Below, one piece after another: positions 12,202 to 15,103 of a stretch of 15,103 nucleotides of DNA. Below the pieces are notes generated by a model. That model was not told where the DNA came from and did not search any database. It saw only the letters and a list, made by a program, of their open reading frames with translations. This DNA is from SIG701 sp045577175. GTDB taxonomy: Bacteria; Bacillota; Clostridia; Oscillospirales; CAG-272. The DNA lies in the NCBI GenBank assembly GCA_045577175.1, contig JAZNHT010000010.1, forward strand, positions 1 to 15,103, written 5' to 3'. Numbering within the stretch: the stretch's first letter is position 1; each line of letters opens with the position of its first letter. A program made the position numbers and the translations under genes.

Positions 12202-14877
12202 ATGGATACTGCAAAAATCCCCGCCGTGCCGCGCGTGCGGTACGATATTGAGCGCGGACTGACAGAGGAAGCGGCGGCGCACTCCCGCGATACGTTCGGC
12301 ACAAACGTGCTCACGAAGCAAAAACGGGACGGCTTCCTCGTCCAGTTTTTCAAAAACTTCAACGATCCGATTATCAAAATTCTCCTCGGCGCGCTCCTTC
12401 TCAATATACTCATCACACTCGGGCGCGTGAATTGGCTGGAGTGCGGCGGCATCGCGGCGGCAATTCTGATTGCGACGCTTGTCTCGACCGTGTCGGAGTA
12501 CAGCAGTGCGGCGGCGTTTGAATCTCTCAACGATACGGCGGAGGATACCGTTCTGTCGGTGCGTCGGGACGGCGTATGGAAATCCGTGCACGTTTCAGAA
12601 ATCGCAGTCGGGGACGTGATCTGCCTGACGGGCGGATGCACCGTGCCAGCCGACGGCATTTTGGTATCGGGCACTTTGTCCGTCGATCAGTCCCTTCTGA
12701 CGGGGGAGAGCGAGGAGCGAAAGAAAACGAAAAGCCTCCGCCTCGCCGAGGCAGGAGAGCTTGCGCCGCAAGAGACGGGCTGGGATCCGGAGGATGCGCA
12801 TCAGCTCTTCCGCGGCAGCCGTGTCACGGACGGCGAGGGGGAGATTCTCGTCCTCCGCGTCGGGGACGCGACATTTTACGGCGGTGCCTTCGCAGGTGTA
12901 CAGGAGAGCGTGCGCCCGAGTCCGCTGAAGGAGCGTCTGGCAGGGCTTGCAAAAAGCGTCAGCTTCCTCGGCTACGTTGCCGCAGGTGCGATCGCATTTG
13001 CGTATCTGTTCAACGTATTTGTAATCGACAGCGGCATGGATACCACCCTCATACGCGAAAAGATCACGGATGTTTCTTTTGCCGTTCCTGCACTCATTCA
13101 GGCACTGACTGTCGCAATCTCCGTGCTCGTCGTCGCCGTGCCGGAGGGACTGCCGATGATGATTACCGTCGTTCTGTCCTCCAACATGAAGCGGATGCTC
13201 GCTTCGGGCGTGCTTGTGCGGCGGATGGTCGGTATTGAGACGGCGGGAAACTTGAACATCCTGTTCACGGACAAAACGGGCACGCTGACGGAGGGCAAGC
13301 ACCGAATCGTCTCCGTAATCACAGCGGAAACGGAGGCGGACAGCATAGGCGAGCTCAAAAAACAGCCTCCCGTCCTTGCGGCTCTGCGTGAAAATCACGC
13401 TTCATGCGCCCCCGAGGGACGCGGAAACTCGACAGACCGCGCTATGCAGGCGTTTTTCGGCACGGATACGGTCCTGCGCCAATCGGTGCGTTTCCGTGTC
13501 CCGTTTTCCTCCGAGAGACGGTACAGCAGCGGAATCATGGAGAAAAGCGGGCGCAAAAAAACGTGCGTGCGCGGTGCGCCGGAGGTGATTCTTCCGTTTG
13601 TGCGGACGTATCTCGCCGCAGACGGACGTATCCGTGCGATCTCACCGGCAGTCACGGCAAGGCTCCGTGCGCGGTGGAATGTGCTTGCCGCCTCCTCGCA
13701 CCGCGTGATCGCCGTAGCGGAATACGACGGTGAAAACAGTACGGACACGGGGGATTTTGCAAATCTGACCTTCATCGCGCTTATAGCGATCCGCGACCGA
13801 CTGCGCGCCGATGCGAAAAAGGCGGTCCAGACCGCCCGTGAGGCGGGGATTCAGACGGTGATGATTACGGGCGACAATCCGCTTACGGCGGAAGCGATCG
13901 CAAAAGAATGCGGAATCATCGCGGACGGTGGAGCTGCGCGCGTGCTGACCGGTGCACAGATCGGTGCGATGACGGACGGGGAGGTATGCGAAATTCTCCC
14001 CGAAATCGCCGTAGTTGCACGCGCTCTTCCTACGGACAAAAGCCGTCTCGTGCGCCTCTCGCAGTCGATCGGGCTGGTCGTGGGTATGACAGGCGACGGT
14101 GTAAATGACGCGCCCGCACTCCGCGCCGCCGATGTCGGCTTTGCAATGGGCAGCGGCACGGATGCGGCAAGAGAGGCAGGCGACATCGTCATCACGGACG
14201 ACCGTTTTTCCTCGATCACGAAGGCTGTACTGTTCGGGCGCACGATCTTTTTAAGCATCCGCAAATTTATCGTGTTCCAGCTTACGATGAATCTGTGCGC
14301 CCTCTGCGTCTCGCTGATCGGTCCGTTTATCGGGATCGAAAATCCTGTGACGGTGATCCAGATGCTGTGGGTAAACATCATTATGGACACACTCGGCGCA
14401 CTTGCGTTTGCAGGAGAGCCTGCCCTCTCCGAATACATGCGTCATCCGCCGAGGCGGCGCGAGGAGCCTCTGCTTTCTCGCGAGATGATCCGCGCGATCC
14501 TTATAACGGGCGGCTACACACTCGCACTCTGCCTGTGGTTTTTGAAATCCCCCCTCATGCGAAGCGTTTTCTTCCGCGGCGATGAGGTGTACTATCTGAC
14601 CGTGTTTTTCTCATTGTTCATCTTCTGCGGCATCTTCAACTGCTTCAATGCGCGCACGGAACGGCTGTCAATTCTCTCACACCTGTCGGGGAACAAGCCG
14701 TTCATCCTCATCATGCTCGCGGTCGCCGCCGTCCAGCTTCTGATCGTCTATTTCGGCGGAGAGATGTTCCGCTGTGTACCGCTTACCGCACGGGAGATCA
14801 CCGTGAGCGCGCTGCTTGCCTTCACCGTTATCCCGGCGGATTTTCTGAGACGGATTCTTTTGAGAAAACGGAGTTAA
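12202..14877 (+). CDS. P-type Ca2+-transporting ATPase (P2, PMCA-like)
   Basis: An 891-residue cation-transporting ATPase. In order: N-terminal cation-ATPase domain (about 12-75), actuator domain with TGES (167-170), M3-M4 with PEGLP (314-318), phosphorylation site DKTGT with catalytic D357, a short nucleotide-binding domain (about 370-520; FSSERR 435-440, RGAPE 458-462 where KGAPE is usual), TGDNP (556-560), GDGVNDAPAL (631-640), and M5-M10 (about 688-885). Ca2+ site II ligands are present: E315 in M4, N725 and D729 in M6 (LWVNIIMDT). M5 reads MNLCAL, with Ala where SERCA has the site I Glu, as in plasma-membrane Ca2+ ATPases, so a single transport site is expected. It should export Ca2+ from the cytoplasm. 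The ATG at 12202 has only a weak AAAGG about 10 nt upstream, and no convincing promoter is visible after the corA terminator. The family is certain; ion choice is inferred from motifs. Confidence 0.93.
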   Translation: MDTAKIPAVPRVRYDIERGLTEEAAAHSRDTFGTNVLTKQKRDGFLVQFFKNFNDPIIKILLGALLLNILITLGRVNWLECGGIAAAILIATLVSTVSEYSSAAAFESLNDTAEDTVLSVRRDGVWKSVHVSEIAVGDVICLTGGCTVPADGILVSGTLSVDQSLLTGESEERKKTKSLRLAEAGELAPQETGWDPEDAHQLFRGSRVTDGEGEILVLRVGDATFYGGAFAGVQESVRPSPLKERLAGLAKSVSFLGYVAAGAIAFAYLFNVFVIDSGMDTTLIREKITDVSFAVPALIQALTVAISVLVVAVPEGLPMMITVVLSSNMKRMLASGVLVRRMVGIETAGNLNILFTDKTGTLTEGKHRIVSVITAETEADSIGELKKQPPVLAALRENHASCAPEGRGNSTDRAMQAFFGTDTVLRQSVRFRVPFSSERRYSSGIMEKSGRKKTCVRGAPEVILPFVRTYLAADGRIRAISPAVTARLRARWNVLAASSHRVIAVAEYDGENSTDTGDFANLTFIALIAIRDRLRADAKKAVQTAREAGIQTVMITGDNPLTAEAIAKECGIIADGGAARVLTGAQIGAMTDGEVCEILPEIAVVARALPTDKSRLVRLSQSIGLVVGMTGDGVNDAPALRAADVGFAMGSGTDAAREAGDIVITDDRFSSITKAVLFGRTIFLSIRKFIVFQLTMNLCALCVSLIGPFIGIENPVTVIQMLWVNIIMDTLGALAFAGEPALSEYMRHPPRRREEPLLSREMIRAILITGGYTLALCLWFLKSPLMRSVFFRGDEVYYLTVFFSLFIFCGIFNCFNARTERLSILSHLSGNKPFILIMLAVAAVQLLIVYFGGEMFRCVPLTAREITVSALLAFTVIPADFLRRILLRKRS

Positions 14878-14902
14878 ATGAAAAGGTCCTCCCCAATGCT
14901 TC

Positions 14903-14923
14903 GTCCTCTTAAGGACAGTTTTT
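14903..14923 (+). terminator. Short terminator after the Ca2+ ATPase gene
   Basis: A 5-bp stem GTCCT/AGGAC (14903-14907 with 14912-14916) is followed by AGTTTTT. The stem is short, so termination may rely also on the larger hairpin at 14955-14991. Confidence 0.45.
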
Positions 14924-14954
14924 GAAAGTTAGCAAAATATGTGAACCTACCGAC

Positions 14955-14991
14955 AGGAGGACAGAGGACGCTTTGCGTTCTCTGTCCTCCT
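14955..14991 (+). repeat. Long 17-bp hairpin inside the MITE-like element
   Basis: Positions 14955-14971 pair with 14975-14991 (AGGAGGACAGAG... with ...CTCTGTCCTCCT) around a TTT loop, with a single G-T pair. The tail TGTATATAG is a weak T-run, so it could act as a secondary terminator for the ATPase gene. Confidence 0.8.
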
Positions 14992-15017
14992 TGTATATAG
15001 CGCGGAAAGTAAAATAG

Positions 15018-15060
15018 CCTTCCTCCGGGAGGAAGGTGGCACGCGATAGCGTGACGGAAG
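15018..15060. repeat. Double palindrome with an alternative pairing partner
   Basis: CCTTCCT (15018-15024) pairs with AGGAAGG (15030-15036), and CACGC (15040-15044) pairs with GCGTG (15049-15053) around GATA. The arm CCTTCC can instead pair with GGAAGG at 15055-15060, enclosing both hairpins in a cloverleaf-like fold. The compact palindromic design is typical of dispersed intergenic repeats in Firmicutes. Confidence 0.6.
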
Positions 15061-15103
15061 GAGCCCGCGTGACTTTAGGCTTGTGCTAACTTTATTCTAA
15101 CGC

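Larger units (their letters stand above)
14925..15093. mobile_element. MITE-like / dispersed palindromic repeat element with 10-bp terminal inverted repeats
   Basis: The ends AAAGTTAGCA (14925-14934) and TGCTAACTTT (15084-15093) are perfect inverted repeats. Inside them the similarity continues loosely (AACCTA near 14944; TAGGCTT near 15076, which reads AAGCCTA on the other strand). The ~169 bp between contain three hairpins and no open reading frame of note. No clear target-site duplication flanks the ends. The layout fits a non-autonomous miniature element or a structured intergenic repeat. It fills most of the gene-free 226-base right end of the window. Confidence 0.45.

Noticed and set aside
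12193..12202. Perfect palindrome TGTGATCACA overlapping the ATPase start codon, like fused CRP/FNR half-sites
   Set aside because: The half-sites lack the usual spacer, no promoter is convincingly placed, and a 10-bp palindrome can occur by chance.

Overview
The window looks like chromosomal DNA from a Negativicute, most likely a Selenomonas-type anaerobe. The grounds are a base composition of roughly 55-60% GC (estimated by eye), strong GGAGG-type ribosome binding sites, sigma70-type promoters, and a biotin-dependent Na+-pumping decarboxylase split into subunits in the Veillonella/Selenomonas style. No taxonomic marker gene is present, so this assignment is inference. Eleven protein genes fill about 93% of the sequence. 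There are no rRNA, tRNA, phage or CRISPR features.

Layout. (1) 43-1056, minus: an aldo/keto reductase carrying a C-terminal 2x[4Fe-4S] ferredoxin-like region. (2) 1201-4991, plus: a consensus promoter, a ~150-nt leader with three small hairpins, then a four-gene operon for a sodium-translocating decarboxylase. The order is small membrane subunit (OadG/MmdD type), free biotin carrier, OadB-type Na+ channel subunit, and OadA-type carboxyltransferase without its biotin domain, ending in a strong terminator. (3) 4991-7150, minus: recG, convergent with the operon and sharing the bidirectional terminator. (4) 7280-8646, plus: its own promoter and a three-domain protein (GrpB + compact pyrophosphatase-like + Nudix). 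(5) 8666-10128, minus: a cysteine-rich four-helix membrane protein and, upstream of it, a three-S1-domain RNA-binding protein. (6) 10159-14877, plus: YitT-family membrane protein, CorA-type divalent-cation channel, terminator, and a PMCA-like P-type Ca2+ ATPase. (7) 14878-15103: a gene-free end holding a short terminator and a ~169-bp element with perfect 10-bp terminal inverted repeats and internal hairpins, which looks like a MITE or dispersed palindromic repeat.

How the genes work together. The decarboxylase operon should take a carboxyl group from oxaloacetate (by family of the alpha subunit), pass it to biotin on the free carrier, and release CO2 at the membrane beta subunit while exporting Na+. 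This is a way to conserve energy during fermentation through C4 acids. corA and the Ca2+ ATPase, together with the uncharacterised YitT protein, form a loose cation-transport neighbourhood. The rest are housekeeping or stand-alone genes.

Most notable points: the small decarboxylase subunit carries a near-perfect tandem copy of its C-terminal 31 residues, which looks like a fused MmdD-MmdE; the GrpB-pyrophosphatase-Nudix triple fusion; the cysteine-rich membrane protein with its cysteine clusters predicted on one face; and the MITE-like element at the right edge.
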